The translations under genes and the position numbers were made by a program. This document shows positions 1-10,953 of a DNA stretch of 64,000 nt, piece by piece. The DNA comes from Pseudomonas sp. PDM15 (GTDB taxonomy: Bacteria; Pseudomonadota; Gammaproteobacteria; Pseudomonadales; Pseudomonadaceae): contig NZ_JACVAA010000005.1 in the NCBI RefSeq assembly GCF_014851565.1, forward strand, positions 1-64,000, in the 5' to 3' direction. A model generated the notes under the pieces. That model was given only the letters and a program-made list of their open reading frames with translations, made no database searches and had not been told where the DNA came from. The first letter of the stretch is position 1, and the number at the start of each line of letters is the position of its first letter.

Positions 1-218
1 CGCCTACGCTGATCCAGACCGCCGAGTTCGACGTGCTGCGTGACGAGGGCGAGGCCTACGCGCGCAAACTGGACGCCGCCGGCGTCACCGTCACCGCGGT
101 GCGCTACAACGGCATGATCCACGACTATGGCCTGCTCAACCCGCTGGCCCATGTCCCGGCCGTGCAGGCCGCCATGCGCCAGGCTGGCGCCGAGCTGAAG
201 CAGCACCTGCAGCAGTAA
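1..218 (+). CDS. Alpha/beta hydrolase (HSL/esterase family), C-terminal fragment
   Basis: The open frame enters from the left edge (first full codon at base 3) and stops at TAA 216-218, so only about 71 C-terminal residues are visible. They contain the two late elements of an HSL-type alpha/beta hydrolase: an acidic segment FDVLRDEGEAYA carrying the likely catalytic Asp, and IHDYG about 37 residues later carrying the catalytic His. The family hydrolyses acyl esters. The substrate cannot be inferred because the nucleophile and oxyanion region lie outside the window. A strong hairpin follows 16 bases after the stop. Confidence 0.75.
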   Translation, partial: PTLIQTAEFDVLRDEGEAYARKLDAAGVTVTAVRYNGMIHDYGLLNPLAHVPAVQAAMRQAGAELKQHLQQ

Positions 219-234
219 ACGGCAGGCGGAAAAA

Positions 235-263
235 AGAAGCCCCGGCATTGCCGGGGCTTCTTC
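235..263. terminator. Bidirectional intrinsic terminator
   Basis: A near-perfect stem (AAGAAGCCCCGGC, loop ATT, complementary arm) lies between the two convergent genes ending at 218 and 280. It is flanked by A-rich sequence on the left and T-rich sequence on the right, so it can serve both strands. Confidence 0.85.
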
Positions 264-279
264 TATTTATACGGGCAGA

Positions 280-597
280 TCAGAACTGCAGATCGGACAG
301 GCGCCATACATCGAAGGCGGGAGTCTCGTAGGGGTGGGCCTTCTTCATGGCCTTGACCACGTCGTGGATAAGCTCGTCGGCCACCACCATCTCCACCTTC
401 CACTCCGCCACTTCCTCGCTATGGCCTGGCTGGCCGATGAAGGGGTTGCTACCCTCCAGCGGGCGGAATTGGCCCTTGCCCAAGGTCTGCCAGCAGCAGC
501 TGTCGTACTGTCCAATGCGTCCTGCACCTGCCGCGAATGCCGCGACCTTGACTTCTTCCAGATGGCTTTCCGGTACATAGAAACAGAATTTGTACAT
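280..597 (-). CDS. NIF3/YqfO-like small protein
   Basis: A 105-residue protein beginning MYKFCFYVPESHLEEVK and containing a mid-region GQYDSCCWQTLGKGQFRP and a C-terminal AHPYETPAFDV. This is the stand-alone YqfO/NIF3-related domain common in Pseudomonas. The family has a conserved fold and often binds metal, but its cellular role is not settled. I chose the ATG at 597 over an upstream in-frame start at 663 because GGAGGGG lies 5 bases before it, and family members start at this MYKF/MYKL motif. It is convergent with the hydrolase and separated from it by a shared terminator. Confidence 0.8.
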   Translation of the reverse strand: MYKFCFYVPESHLEEVKVAAFAAGAGRIGQYDSCCWQTLGKGQFRPLEGSNPFIGQPGHSEEVAEWKVEMVVADELIHDVVKAMKKAHPYETPAFDVWRLSDLQF

Positions 598-771
598 CCA
601 GCCCCTCCGAGCATCGACGAATACAGCGACCCGAGAGCCGCACTGCCAAGGCAATAATGGCATTTTGCCTCATCACCCGCACGTGGCCTAGTTCGCAACT
701 GTGCATTGGAGTTCGTCGCGGGCAAATCGTCCATTTCCAGGCTAGAGCCATTGGCCATAAGGCGAAGCGGG

Positions 772-1041
772 TTAATCACCCTTGGCGAAGCGGCGCCAGC
801 GCGCCTTCAGGCCTTGAGCCGGAGGGCTGTGACTGCCGTCGCAATAGGGCATACGCCGCGACTGCCCACAGCGACAGAGCAGCACAAACTGCTGACGCAC
901 GGGTTCGAGCAGCAACCCTTCGGCGCAGCCGGCAGAACAGTCGGGAAGCACGGGTGAGCGCCCGCAGCGGCACAGCAGATGAGTCTCGCCAGGGTTGACC
1001 TGACGTACTTCGGGGAGGGAGTTATCTTCGGAGCCTGACAT
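772..1041 (-). CDS. Tandem CDGSH-type iron-sulfur protein
   Basis: An 89-residue soluble protein with two CDGSH modules. The second (C56, C58, S61, P65, C67, H71) is canonical and would bind a [2Fe-2S] cluster through three Cys and one His. The first (C24, C26, S29, P33, C35) has Cys39 where the ligand His is expected. Proteins of this family are small redox or cluster-transfer proteins; no specific partner is evident here. It lies 60 bases downstream of purL on the same strand, so it may be read from the purL transcript, although a weak GC-rich hairpin sits between them. Confidence 0.85.
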   Translation of the reverse strand: MSGSEDNSLPEVRQVNPGETHLLCRCGRSPVLPDCSAGCAEGLLLEPVRQQFVLLCRCGQSRRMPYCDGSHSPPAQGLKARWRRFAKGD

Positions 1042-1101
1042 CGCCAGCCTCGTCGAGAAGCCCTCCCCCGCAGGACGCGGGAGAGAGCATGCGCTGCGCT
1101 A

Positions 1102-4100
1102 TCAGTCGACCCAAACGCGGGCGTTGCGGAACATGCGCATCCAGCCGCCGTCTTCCTGCCACTCGTCCGGGCGCCAGGAGTTCTGCACGGCGCGGAAAAC
1201 CCGCTCCGGGTGCGGCATCATGATGGTCACGCGGCCGTCGCGGCTGCACAGACCGGTGATGCCGCGCGGCGAGCCGTTCGGGTTGGCCGGGTAGTTCTCG
1301 GTGACCTTGCCGTAGTTGTCGATAAAGCGCAGAGCCACGGTGCCGGACAGATCCGACTCTAGCAGCGCCTCCTCGCTCTCGAACTCGGCGTGGCCTTCAC
1401 CGTGGGCGATGGCGATCGGCAGGCGCGAACCGGCCATGCCCTGCAGGAAGATCGACGCCGACTCCTGCACCTGGACCATGGCCACGCGGGCCTCGAACTG
1501 CTCCGAGCGGTTGCGCACGAAGTGCGGCCAGAACTCGGTGCCCGGGATCAGCTCGTGCAGGTTGCTCATCATCTGGCAGCCGTTGCACACGCCGAGGGCG
1601 AAGCTGTCCTTGCGCGCGAAGAAGGCGGCAAAGCCATCACGGGCACGGCTGTTGAACAGTGCCGACTTGGCCCAGCCCTCGCCGGCACCGAGCACGTCGC
1701 CATAGGAGAAGCCACCGCAGGCCACCAGGCCCTTGAACTGCTCCAGGCTGACGCGGCCGCTGAGGATGTCGCTCATATGCACGTCAATTGCGGAGAACCC
1801 TGCGCGGTCGAAAGCCGCGGCCATTTCCACCTGGCCGTTGACACCCTGCTCGCGCAGCACCGCGACCTGCGGCCGCACACCCTTCTTGATGTAGGGCGCG
1901 GCGATGTCCTGGTTGACGTCGAACGACAGCTTGGTCGACAGGCCCGGGTTGTCCTCGTCGAGGATCAGGTCGAACTCCTGCTCGGCGCCCTGGGCGTTGT
2001 CGCGCAGGCGCTGGATCTGGAAGCTGGTCTCGGCCCACTGGCGCTGCAGCATGCGGCGCTCGCCGCCGAATACCGGCTCGCCGTTGAAGCTGATGGCCAC
2101 GTCGCTGCCGTTGACCGGCTGGCCGATCACCGCCACGCAGTCGTCGAGACCGGCGGCGCTGAACTGGGCGAGAACTTCCGGAGTGGCGTCCTGGCGCACC
2201 TGGATCACCGCCCCCAGCTCCTCGTTGAACAGCACGGCGGCCAGTTCGGAGGCCTCGTCGGCCAGCCCGTCGAGGAACAGGTTGAGACCACAGTGGCCGG
2301 CGAAGGCCATTTCCAGGGCGGTGGTCAGCAGGCCACCGTCGGAACGGTCGTGGTAGGCCAGGATGTGGCCATCGGCGTTGAGGCCCTGGATCACGGCGAA
2401 GAAGGCCTTGAGGTCTTCGGCGTCGTCGACGTCCGGCACGGCCTGGCCGAGCTTGGCGTAGGTCTGCGCCAGGATCGAGCCGCCCACGCGGTTCTGGCCG
2501 CGGCCGAGATCGATCAGGATCAGATCGGTCTCGCCCTTGTCCAGACGCAGCTGCGGCGTCAGGGTCTGGCGAATGTCGGCGACCGGGGCGAAGCCGGTGA
2601 TCACCAGCGACAGCGGCGAGGTCACGCTCTTGTCGACGCCCTCGTCCTGCCAGCGGGTCTTCATGGACATGGAGTCCTTGCCCACCGGAATGGTGATGCC
2701 GAGCGCCGGGCACAGCTCCATGCCGACCGCTTTCACGGTGTCGTACAGGCGCGCGTCCTCGCCCGGGTGGCCGGCGGCGGCCATCCAGTTGGCGGACAGC
2801 TTGATGTCGGAGATCTTCTCGATACGCGAAGCGGCCAGGTTGGTGATGGTCTCGCCCACCGCCATGCGGCCGGAGGCCGGCGCGTCGAGCAGGGCCAGCG
2901 GCGTACGCTCGCCCATGGCCATGGCCTCACCGGTGTAGACGTCGAAGCTGGTGGCGGTTACGGCGCAGTCGGCCACCGGCACCTGCCACGGGCCGACCAT
3001 CTGGTCGCGAGCGACCAGGCCGGTGATGGTGCGGTCGCCGATGGTGATCAGGAAGCTCTTGCTGGCCACTGCAGGGTGGCGCAGCACGCGGCTCACGGCC
3101 TCGTCGATATCGACGCTGGCGGCGGCGAAGTCATCGCCCTGGTCCGCCTCGCGGGTGACGCTGCGGTGCATGCGCGGCGGCTTGCCGAGCAGTACCTCCA
3201 GCGGCATGTCCACCGGCTTGTTGCCGAAGTGGCTGTCGGACACGGTCAGGTGCGGCTCGGCGATGGCCTCGCCGACCACGGCGAACGGGCAGCGCTCGCG
3301 CTCGCAGATGGCCTTGAAACGCTCGAAGTCGGCGGCGTCCACGCTCATCACGTAGCGTTCCTGCGACTCGTTGCACCAGATTTCCAGCGGGGCCATGCCC
3401 GGCTCGTCGTTCGGTACGGCGCGCAGCTCGAAGCGACCGCCACGGCCGCCGTCGTTGATCAGCTCCGGCAGGGCGTTGGAGATGCCGCCGGCGCCAACGT
3501 CGTGGATGAACTTGATCGGGTTGTCGGCGCCCAGCTGCCAGCAGCGATCGATGACTTCCTGGCAGCGACGCTCCATTTCCGGGTTGTCGCGCTGTACCGA
3601 GGCGAAGTCCAGGTCGGCGGAGCTGGCGCCGGTGGCCATGGAGGAAGCGGCGCCGCCGCCCAGGCCAATCAGCATGGCCGGGCCGCCGAGCACGATCAGC
3701 TTGGCGCCGACCGAGATCTCGCCCTTCTGCACATGGTCTTCACGGATGTTGCCCATGCCGCCGGCGAGCATGATCGGCTTGTGGTAGCCGCGCACTTCTT
3801 CGCCACGCGGCGAGTTCACGGCCTGCTCGAAGGTACGGAAGTAGCCATTCAGGGCCGGACGGCCGAATTCGTTGTTGAACGCGGCGCCGCCCAGCGGGCC
3901 CTCGATCATGATGTCCAGCGCGGTGACGATGCGCTCGGGCTTGCCGTAGGGCTTCTCCCAGGGCTGCACGAAACCGGGGATGTTCAGGTTGGAGACGGTG
4001 AAGCCGGTCAGGCCGGCCTTGGGCTTGGCACCGCGACCGGTGGCGCCCTCGTCGCGGATCTCGCCGCCGGAGCCGGTGGAGGCGCCGGGGAACGGGGCGA

Positions 4101-4998
4101 TGGCGGTCGGGTGGTTGTGGGTTTCCACCTTCATCAGGATGTGCACCGGCTCGACGGTGGCGCCGTACTCGCGGGTATCCGGATTGGGGAAGAAGCGCCC
4201 GGCCGTGTGGCCGACGATGACCGAGGCGTTGTCCTTGTAGGCGGACAGCACGCCATCGCTGTGCATCTGGTAGGTGTTCTTGATCATGCCGAACAGCGAC
4301 TTGTCCTGGCTCTCGCCGTCGATGTCCCAGCTGGCGTTAAAGATCTTGTGACGGCAATGCTCGGAGTTGGCCTGGGCGAACATCATCAGTTCGACGTCGT
4401 GCGGGTTGCGGCCCAGCTCGGTGAAGCTCTTCACCAGGTAGTCGATCTCGTCCTCGGCCAGGGCCAGGCCCAGCTGGACGTTGGCCTGTTCCAGAGCGGC
4501 GCGGCCACCACCCAGAATATCCACGGCGGTCAGCGGCTTGGGCTGGGCGTGGCTGAACAGGCCGGCGGCGTCTTCCAGGGTACTCAGCACCAGCTGGGTC
4601 ATGCGGTCGTGCAGCAGGGCGGCAGCGGCCTGGATATCGGCCTCGCTCAGCTCGCCGCTGACGTAGTAGGCCACACCGCGCTCCAGGCGCTCGATCTTGG
4701 CCAGGCCGCAGTTGCGGGCGATGTCGCTGGCCTTGCTCGACCAGGGCGAGATGGTGCCGAAGCGCGGAATGGTCAGGAACAGCTTGCCGCTGGGCTCCTG
4801 CACCGGAACGCTCGGGCCGTACTTCAGCAGCCGGGCCAGTACCTGCTCTTCATCGGCGGTAAGTACTCCGGTGACTTCGGCAAAATGCGCGAACTCGGCG
4901 TACAACCCGGTCACGGCGGGGACCCTGGCGGTCAGTTGCGAAAGCAGTTTGCCGTGACGGAAGGCGGAAAGAGCGGGCGCGCCGCGCAGGATCAACAT
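1102..4998 (-). CDS. purL: Phosphoribosylformylglycinamidine synthase
   Basis: The 1298-residue large-type PurL carries out the fourth step of purine synthesis, converting FGAR to FGAM with ATP and glutamine. Domains in order: N-terminal PurS-like region, linker, two AIRS-like ATP-binding halves (for example [13 protein letters not shown] near residue 210 and the [17 protein letters not shown] nucleotide-binding stretch), and a C-terminal class I glutamine amidotransferase with the nucleophile in [12 protein letters not shown] and the His/Glu in [10 protein letters not shown]. The start [13 protein letters not shown] is the usual Pseudomonas start; an ATG at 5076 overlaps the predicted -10 box and is rejected. 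It is monocistronic or followed by the CDGSH gene. Confidence 0.98.
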   Translation of the reverse strand: MLILRGAPALSAFRHGKLLSQLTARVPAVTGLYAEFAHFAEVTGVLTADEEQVLARLLKYGPSVPVQEPSGKLFLTIPRFGTISPWSSKASDIARNCGLAKIERLERGVAYYVSGELSEADIQAAAALLHDRMTQLVLSTLEDAAGLFSHAQPKPLTAVDILGGGRAALEQANVQLGLALAEDEIDYLVKSFTELGRNPHDVELMMFAQANSEHCRHKIFNASWDIDGESQDKSLFGMIKNTYQMHSDGVLSAYKDNASVIVGHTAGRFFPNPDTREYGATVEPVHILMKVETHNHPTAIAPFPGASTGSGGEIRDEGATGRGAKPKAGLTGFTVSNLNIPGFVQPWEKPYGKPERIVTALDIMIEGPLGGAAFNNEFGRPALNGYFRTFEQAVNSPRGEEVRGYHKPIMLAGGMGNIREDHVQKGEISVGAKLIVLGGPAMLIGLGGGAASSMATGASSADLDFASVQRDNPEMERRCQEVIDRCWQLGADNPIKFIHDVGAGGISNALPELINDGGRGGRFELRAVPNDEPGMAPLEIWCNESQERYVMSVDAADFERFKAICERERCPFAVVGEAIAEPHLTVSDSHFGNKPVDMPLEVLLGKPPRMHRSVTREADQGDDFAAASVDIDEAVSRVLRHPAVASKSFLITIGDRTITGLVARDQMVGPWQVPVADCAVTATSFDVYTGEAMAMGERTPLALLDAPASGRMAVGETITNLAASRIEKISDIKLSANWMAAAGHPGEDARLYDTVKAVGMELCPALGITIPVGKDSMSMKTRWQDEGVDKSVTSPLSLVITGFAPVADIRQTLTPQLRLDKGETDLILIDLGRGQNRVGGSILAQTYAKLGQAVPDVDDAEDLKAFFAVIQGLNADGHILAYHDRSDGGLLTTALEMAFAGHCGLNLFLDGLADEASELAAVLFNEELGAVIQVRQDATPEVLAQFSAAGLDDCVAVIGQPVNGSDVAISFNGEPVFGGERRMLQRQWAETSFQIQRLRDNAQGAEQEFDLILDEDNPGLSTKLSFDVNQDIAAPYIKKGVRPQVAVLREQGVNGQVEMAAAFDRAGFSAIDVHMSDILSGRVSLEQFKGLVACGGFSYGDVLGAGEGWAKSALFNSRARDGFAAFFARKDSFALGVCNGCQMMSNLHELIPGTEFWPHFVRNRSEQFEARVAMVQVQESASIFLQGMAGSRLPIAIAHGEGHAEFESEEALLESDLSGTVALRFIDNYGKVTENYPANPNGSPRGITGLCSRDGRVTIMMPHPERVFRAVQNSWRPDEWQEDGGWMRMFRNARVWVD

Positions 4999-5074
4999 GG
5001 AGAACAGCCTCTGAGAAGGGGGTGTACTTCGAACCTGCCACGGGCCCCCGGGAGCAGGTTCTTTGAGGCCGTGC

Positions 5075-5080
5075 ATTCTA
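5075..5080 (-). promoter_or_regulatory. Candidate purL -10 box
   Basis: On the minus strand TAGAAT, preceded by GGC, lies about 77 bases before the purL ATG. A convincing -35 hexamer is not visible at 16-18 bases, so this is a partial promoter call. Confidence 0.4.
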
Positions 5081-5081
5081 G

Positions 5082-6668
<1,587 letters not shown>

Positions 6669-6677
6669 TCGGCCGAA

Positions 6678-7163
6678 TCAGCGATCCCCTGCCCGCCGTG
6701 CCTTGAAGAAGGCACTGAGCATTTCCCCACACTCCTGCGCCAGCAACCCTCCCTCGATCAGCACGCGATGGTTGAGGAAGTCCTGGGTGAAGAACTGGCC
6801 GCGACTGACCGCCACTCCGGCCTTGGGCTCGGTGGTGCCGTAGACCACCCGGGCGATGCGCGAATGCACGATCAGCCCGGCGCACATGCTGCAGGGCTCC
6901 AAGGTGACGTACAGGGTGCTGCCAGGCAGGCGGTAGTTCTGCACGGCCTGGGCGGCGGCGCGGATAGCCACCATCTCCGCGTGGGCGCTGGGGTCTGAGG
7001 TACTGATCGGGCAGTTGAAGCCGCTGCCGATCACCCCGCCGTCCTGCACCAGCACCGCGCCCACCGGCACCTCGCCACGCTCGGCGCCCTGCCGGGCCAG
7101 CTCCATGGCCTGGCGCATGAAACGCTCGTCGTGGCTGCGGTCGATGATCTTCGGTTGGCGCAT
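6678..7163 (-). CDS. tadA: tRNA-specific adenosine deaminase
   Basis: A 161-residue zinc deaminase converting A34 to inosine in the anticodon of tRNA-Arg(ACG). Zinc ligands and the proton shuttle are visible as HAE (H61, E63) and PCSMC (C91, C94). The start ATG overlaps the stop of the upstream multicopper oxidase gene (ATGA at 7163), so translation is probably coupled. It is convergent with mltF, with only 9 bases between the stop codons. Confidence 0.95.
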   Translation of the reverse strand: MRQPKIIDRSHDERFMRQAMELARQGAERGEVPVGAVLVQDGGVIGSGFNCPISTSDPSAHAEMVAIRAAAQAVQNYRLPGSTLYVTLEPCSMCAGLIVHSRIARVVYGTTEPKAGVAVSRGQFFTQDFLNHRVLIEGGLLAQECGEMLSAFFKARRAGDR

Positions 7164-8533
7164 CAGACCACCTCAATGGCGGCCATCAGGCCGGTTTCCA
7201 TGTGATCGATCACATGGCAGTGGAACATCCACACTCCTGGATTATCGGCGACGAAGGCGATGCGCGCCGTCTCGTTCTTGCCCAGCAGGTAGGTGTCGGT
7301 GAAGTACGGCACTATGTCCTTGCGGTCCGAATCCAGCACCTTGAAGCTCATGCCGTGCAGGTGAATGGGGTGCTGGTACTGGGCCATGTTGCGCAGCACG
7401 AAGATGTAATGGCCGTCCTTCTTCAGGCTGGCAATGGGGCGGTCGGCACAGGCCTTGTCACTGATGTCCCAGGCCTGGCCGTTGATCTGCCAGTAGCGAT
7501 AGCTGCCGCCGCGCTGTACATCGCCGGAGAGCATGGCCGCCCATTCGAAGTTGAAGCGCAGGGTCTCGGCCTGGCTCAGGTCCGGCTCGCTCACCGGGTT
7601 GGCCGGCAACGCCGGCGGCCAGCCCGCGGGCGCCTCGCTGCTGGCAATGCTTCTGATGGTCGCCAGGCGCAGCGGCCCGTTGCGCAGCGGCAGTTCCTGA
7701 CCCGCAGCCGGCACCTTCAATGCCAGATCGATGCGCATGCCCGGCCCCAGCCAGTAGTCCTTGCCCAGCGCGCGCGGCGCCACGGGGTTGCCGTCCAGTG
7801 CATAGATGCGCGCCTCACCGCCCGGCAGGTTGAGGCGATAGGTGATGGTGCTGTCGACGTTGATCAGGCGCAGACGCACCACCTGCACGGCCGGCAGTTC
7901 GATGGTCGGCAGCGGTTGACCGTTGATGGTCGACAGACGGCCGCGGGTGCCCTCGCGGGCTGCCTGGCGCGGCACCAGGAACTCGGTGAAGGCGCCCTGC
8001 TCGTCCACATGCCAGGTCTTCAGGCACAACGTGCGCTCATGAACGAAACCGCTTGGCTCGCACTCCTCGACGATCAGCGGGCCGACCAGGCCGCGGCCCA
8101 GCTGCTCTGTGCTGGAGGTGTGCGGGTGATACCAGTAGCTGCCGGCGTCCGGGCAGATGAAGTCGTAGTCGAAGTACTCGCCGGGTTTGACCGGCAGCTG
8201 CGAGACATAGGGCACGCCGTCCATGTCCAGCGGTAGGCGGATGCCGTGCCAGTGGATGGTGGTGTCGACGTCCAGCCTGTTGATGAAGCGCACCCGCAGG
8301 CGCTCGCCCTGTTTGCAGCGCAGCTCCAGGCCGGGCGCCTGGCCGCCATAGGCCCAGGCCGGGGTCTGGTGGCCCGGTACCAGCTCCAGGTCCAATGGCG
8401 CGGCGATCAGCTCGTAGTCGTGGGTCGCCACGTTCTCCGGGCGCCCCAGCCAGTAGCGCACGCCACCGGCGCCGAGGCCGGCGACGCCCAGCCCCGCCAG
8501 GCCGGCAAGTATCTGTCTGCGGGTAAACGACAT
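7163..8533 (-). CDS. Multicopper oxidase family protein
   Basis: A 456-residue cupredoxin-repeat oxidase exported by a Tat-like signal (MSFTRRQILAGLAGLG). All four copper-binding segments are present: HWHG (94-97), YHPH (135-138), HPIHLHG near residue 400, and the C-terminal FHCHVIDHMETG containing the type 1 Cys. The family oxidises metals such as Cu(I), or phenolic compounds, with reduction of O2 to water in the periplasm. Which substrate applies here cannot be read from sequence; there is no long Met-rich insert of the CueO kind. The ATG at 8533 has CAGGAG 10 bases upstream and starts the Tat motif, so the 52-residue upstream extension is rejected. Its stop overlaps tadA. Confidence 0.9.
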   Translation of the reverse strand: MSFTRRQILAGLAGLGVAGLGAGGVRYWLGRPENVATHDYELIAAPLDLELVPGHQTPAWAYGGQAPGLELRCKQGERLRVRFINRLDVDTTIHWHGIRLPLDMDGVPYVSQLPVKPGEYFDYDFICPDAGSYWYHPHTSSTEQLGRGLVGPLIVEECEPSGFVHERTLCLKTWHVDEQGAFTEFLVPRQAAREGTRGRLSTINGQPLPTIELPAVQVVRLRLINVDSTITYRLNLPGGEARIYALDGNPVAPRALGKDYWLGPGMRIDLALKVPAAGQELPLRNGPLRLATIRSIASSEAPAGWPPALPANPVSEPDLSQAETLRFNFEWAAMLSGDVQRGGSYRYWQINGQAWDISDKACADRPIASLKKDGHYIFVLRNMAQYQHPIHLHGMSFKVLDSDRKDIVPYFTDTYLLGKNETARIAFVADNPGVWMFHCHVIDHMETGLMAAIEVV

Positions 8534-8703
8534 GCGCCGACGACTCCTGAGAAAGCGGGCCGACCATCTGGCCCTGAAACGACATAGTTTCTCATTAACT
8601 GCAGGCGCTGTGTGCAGCCAGAGCCCTGGAACGCGCGGCCGATTGCCGCAACTCTCTGTGCAGGCCACGGGTCTACCGGCAAATCCCAAGTGGAGCGCGC
8701 AGC

Positions 8704-9435
8704 ATGCCCGAAGGCCCCAGCATCCTGATTCTGCGCGAGGAGACCGAGCGCTTCGCCGGCCAGCGCATCCTGCGTGCGGAGGGCAACAGCAAGGTCGACC
8801 TGCAGCGCCTGCAAGGCCAGCGGGTGAAGGCCCTGCGCAGCTGGGGCAAGCACTTCCTGATCGAACTGGAGCACGTCGTGGTGCGCATCCACCTGCTGCT
8901 GTTCGGCAGTTACCGCATCGACGAGCGCAAGGATGCCGCGCCGCGCCTGAGCCTGGGCTTCGCCAATGGCGAGCTGAACTTCTATGGCTGCTCGGTGCAG
9001 TTCCTGCAGCCGCCGCTCAGCGAACATTACGACTGGCGCTGCGACACCCTTTCCGATGACTGGGACGCCGAGCTGGCCCTGGTCAAGCTGCAGGTGATGC
9101 CCGCCACCCTGGCCTGTGACGCGATCCTCGATCAGCAGGTGTTCGCCGGCGCCGGCAATATCTTCAAGAACGAAGTGCTGTTTCGTATCCAGGTGCACCC
9201 GCTGAGCCCGCTGGGCGCCCTGCCCGCCGACAAGCTGAAGGAACTGGTGAGCGAGGTGCGCCAGTACGCCTTCGACTTCCTCGCCTGGAAGAAGGCCTTT
9301 GTGCTCAAGCAGCACTGGCAGGCGCATCGGCAGAGCCGCTGCCCGCGCTGCGCCATCCCGTTGAGCAAGGCCAAGCTGGGGCGTACCCAGCGCCAGAGCT
9401 ATTACTGCGAGCAGTGCCAGCGGCGCTACGCCTGA
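8704..9435 (+). CDS. nei: Endonuclease VIII-type DNA glycosylase (Fpg/Nei family)
   Basis: A 243-residue DNA repair enzyme that excises oxidised bases and nicks the abasic site. The catalytic N-terminal Pro2-Glu3 is intact (MPEGPSI). The helix-two-turn-helix segment reads AGAGNIFKNEVLF, and the C-terminal zinc finger has two Cys pairs, CPRC and CEQC, with Arg-rich DNA contacts between them. The MPEGPS start and an alkyl/pyrimidine-type mid-region favour Nei over MutM. It is divergent from the multicopper oxidase gene with 170 bases between starts, and convergent with the DUF2182 gene, overlapping its end by 10 bases. Confidence 0.88.
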   Translation: MPEGPSILILREETERFAGQRILRAEGNSKVDLQRLQGQRVKALRSWGKHFLIELEHVVVRIHLLLFGSYRIDERKDAAPRLSLGFANGELNFYGCSVQFLQPPLSEHYDWRCDTLSDDWDAELALVKLQVMPATLACDAILDQQVFAGAGNIFKNEVLFRIQVHPLSPLGALPADKLKELVSEVRQYAFDFLAWKKAFVLKQHWQAHRQSRCPRCAIPLSKAKLGRTQRQSYYCEQCQRRYA

Positions 9436-10181
9436 ACCAGCAGCCACACACCACAGCCGATCAGCAGCGCGCCGCTGATGCGGCGCCAACCGGCGCCCAG
9501 GGGCAGCGCCTTCTCCGCCAGCACCAGCATACTGAGCAGCGCCATGCCCCACAGGCTCATGGCACCAAGCACCAGCAGGATCAGCATCAGCGCCCAGCAG
9601 CAGCCCAGGCAGTAGAGGCCGTGGTGCAGGCCGGTCAGCCAGGCGCCGCCCAGCCCAGGGCGGGCATTGTGCTGGAGGAACTGCAGCGGACTCTGGCAAT
9701 GCTCGAGACAGGCAGCTTTGGCCCGACTCAGCTGGTACAGGCCGGCCACCAGCAGCACCAGCCCGCCAAGCGCAGGCGGCAGGCGCAGAGTCATGGGCTC
9801 GAGCACAGCGACGCGCTCGCCGAGCGCCTGAAGCCCCGTCAGCAGCAGGGCGAAGCCGCCCCACATCAGCCCGTAGGCCGCGCAGAACAACCAGAGCTTG
9901 GCCACGCGCTGGCGATCCCGCTGCAGGCAGCGGCGATACAGCAGGATCATCGGCAGGGCCGCCGGCAGCATCATCGCCTGCATCATCACCAGCCACATGA
10001 GCAGGGCCAGCAGCCCTTCCCCGGACAACCACTGGGTCGGCGGCATTTGCATGTCGCCCATGGCCTCCATCAGCGCCACCTGGCGTGCCTGCCAGTACCA
10101 GGCCAGCGCGCTGAGCAGCAATACGCTGGCCGCGGCGACCAGCGCGCCCCAGTCCAGCCGGCTAGCCGCGGATGATGCCAT
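9426..10181 (-). CDS. DUF2182 integral membrane protein
   Basis: A 251-residue polytopic inner-membrane protein of the DUF2182 (predicted metal-binding membrane protein) family, with about six or seven hydrophobic segments. A signature stretch, GLHHGLYCLGCCWALM, near residue 200 contains a His pair and three Cys that could bind a metal. The start at 10181 is chosen because GGGG lies 3 bases upstream and the ORF beyond it overlaps the neighbouring gene entirely. It overlaps the end of the DUF1326 gene by 20 bases, indicating coupled expression. The function is unknown. Confidence 0.75.
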   Translation of the reverse strand: MASSAASRLDWGALVAAASVLLLSALAWYWQARQVALMEAMGDMQMPPTQWLSGEGLLALLMWLVMMQAMMLPAALPMILLYRRCLQRDRQRVAKLWLFCAAYGLMWGGFALLLTGLQALGERVAVLEPMTLRLPPALGGLVLLVAGLYQLSRAKAACLEHCQSPLQFLQHNARPGLGGAWLTGLHHGLYCLGCCWALMLILLVLGAMSLWGMALLSMLVLAEKALPLGAGWRRISGALLIGCGVWLLVQA

Positions 10182-10797
10182 TGGGCCCCATGTGCAGGTC
10201 ATAGAGCATGGCGTTGCTGCCGGAGTGCTGCAGGGCGATGGCGCCCGTGGTGCGGAAGGTGGCGCTGGCGCAATCCGTCTCGCTGAACTCGAAGCCTTCG
10301 GGCAGCACCACCCGAGCGCGGTGTATCGAGCCATCCACCGGGTTGCGGATCGGCTCGGCGCGGCCATCGATCTGGCCGGGCACGCGGATGCTGGCGGTCA
10401 GGGCGACGCGGTCGGTGCGCACCTCGACCGGCAGGAACTGCGGCTCATGCATGGTCTCCACCGTGCTGGCGAAGATGGCGAAAAAGGCCGTGGGCTCCTG
10501 CTCTTGGCCGCTGAGGATGGCCAGCAGCGCCTGGCGCTGGGCCTCGCTGGCCCGCTCGTCGATGAACGCTTGGCACTGGCCGTGGCCCTCGTGAACGGGC
10601 CCGGGCCAGGCGAAGGTGCAGGCCACATGCAGATCATCCAGCGCAACGTCGCCGAAGTGCCCCTCGAGGATATGGAAACCCACCGCCGCCTCGCAGGTGC
10701 CGTGGGTCGGCAGCGCGTTGAACTGGCAGGGGCAACCGTACGCGCAGTTGCACAGGTCAACGCCTGCACCGCGCAATCGCCAATCGACATGGACCAT
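10162..10797 (-). CDS. DUF1326 domain protein
   Basis: A 211-residue protein with the DUF1326 hallmark of a Cys-rich N-terminus (C16, C18, C22, C24 in LCNCAYGCPCQF). No signal peptide is apparent. The four clustered cysteines suggest metal or cluster binding, but no activity is established for the family that I know of. The ATG is preceded by GGAG 5 bases upstream. It is the first gene of a two-gene unit with the DUF2182 membrane protein, and this pairing recurs in many bacteria. Confidence 0.8.
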   Translation of the reverse strand: MVHVDWRLRGAGVDLCNCAYGCPCQFNALPTHGTCEAAVGFHILEGHFGDVALDDLHVACTFAWPGPVHEGHGQCQAFIDERASEAQRQALLAILSGQEQEPTAFFAIFASTVETMHEPQFLPVEVRTDRVALTASIRVPGQIDGRAEPIRNPVDGSIHRARVVLPEGFEFSETDCASATFRTTGAIALQHSGSNAMLYDLHMGPNGIIRG

Positions 10798-10927
10798 GAC
10801 TCCATCCTCGCGAATGAGCGCATCACCCCTTCAGCTTGGTCCGGGGTGAGCCGCCTCGTTAGATGGAATCGGCATCGCGCCGGGGGCTCTGAGAGACAGG
10901 CCCTATAAACGAAAGGACAGCAACGAA

Positions 10928-10949
10928 AAGGGCAGCTTGCGCTGCCCTT
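10928..10949 (-). terminator. guaA terminator
   Basis: The inverted repeat AAGGGCAGC...GCTGCCCTT, with a 4-base loop, sits 5 bases after the guaA stop. On the minus strand it continues into a short T run (TTTTCG). Confidence 0.8.
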
Positions 10950-10953
10950 CCGG

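Noticed and set aside
1063..1083. Hairpin after purL as a terminator
   Set aside because: The stem has a two-base bulge and no T run; not convincing.
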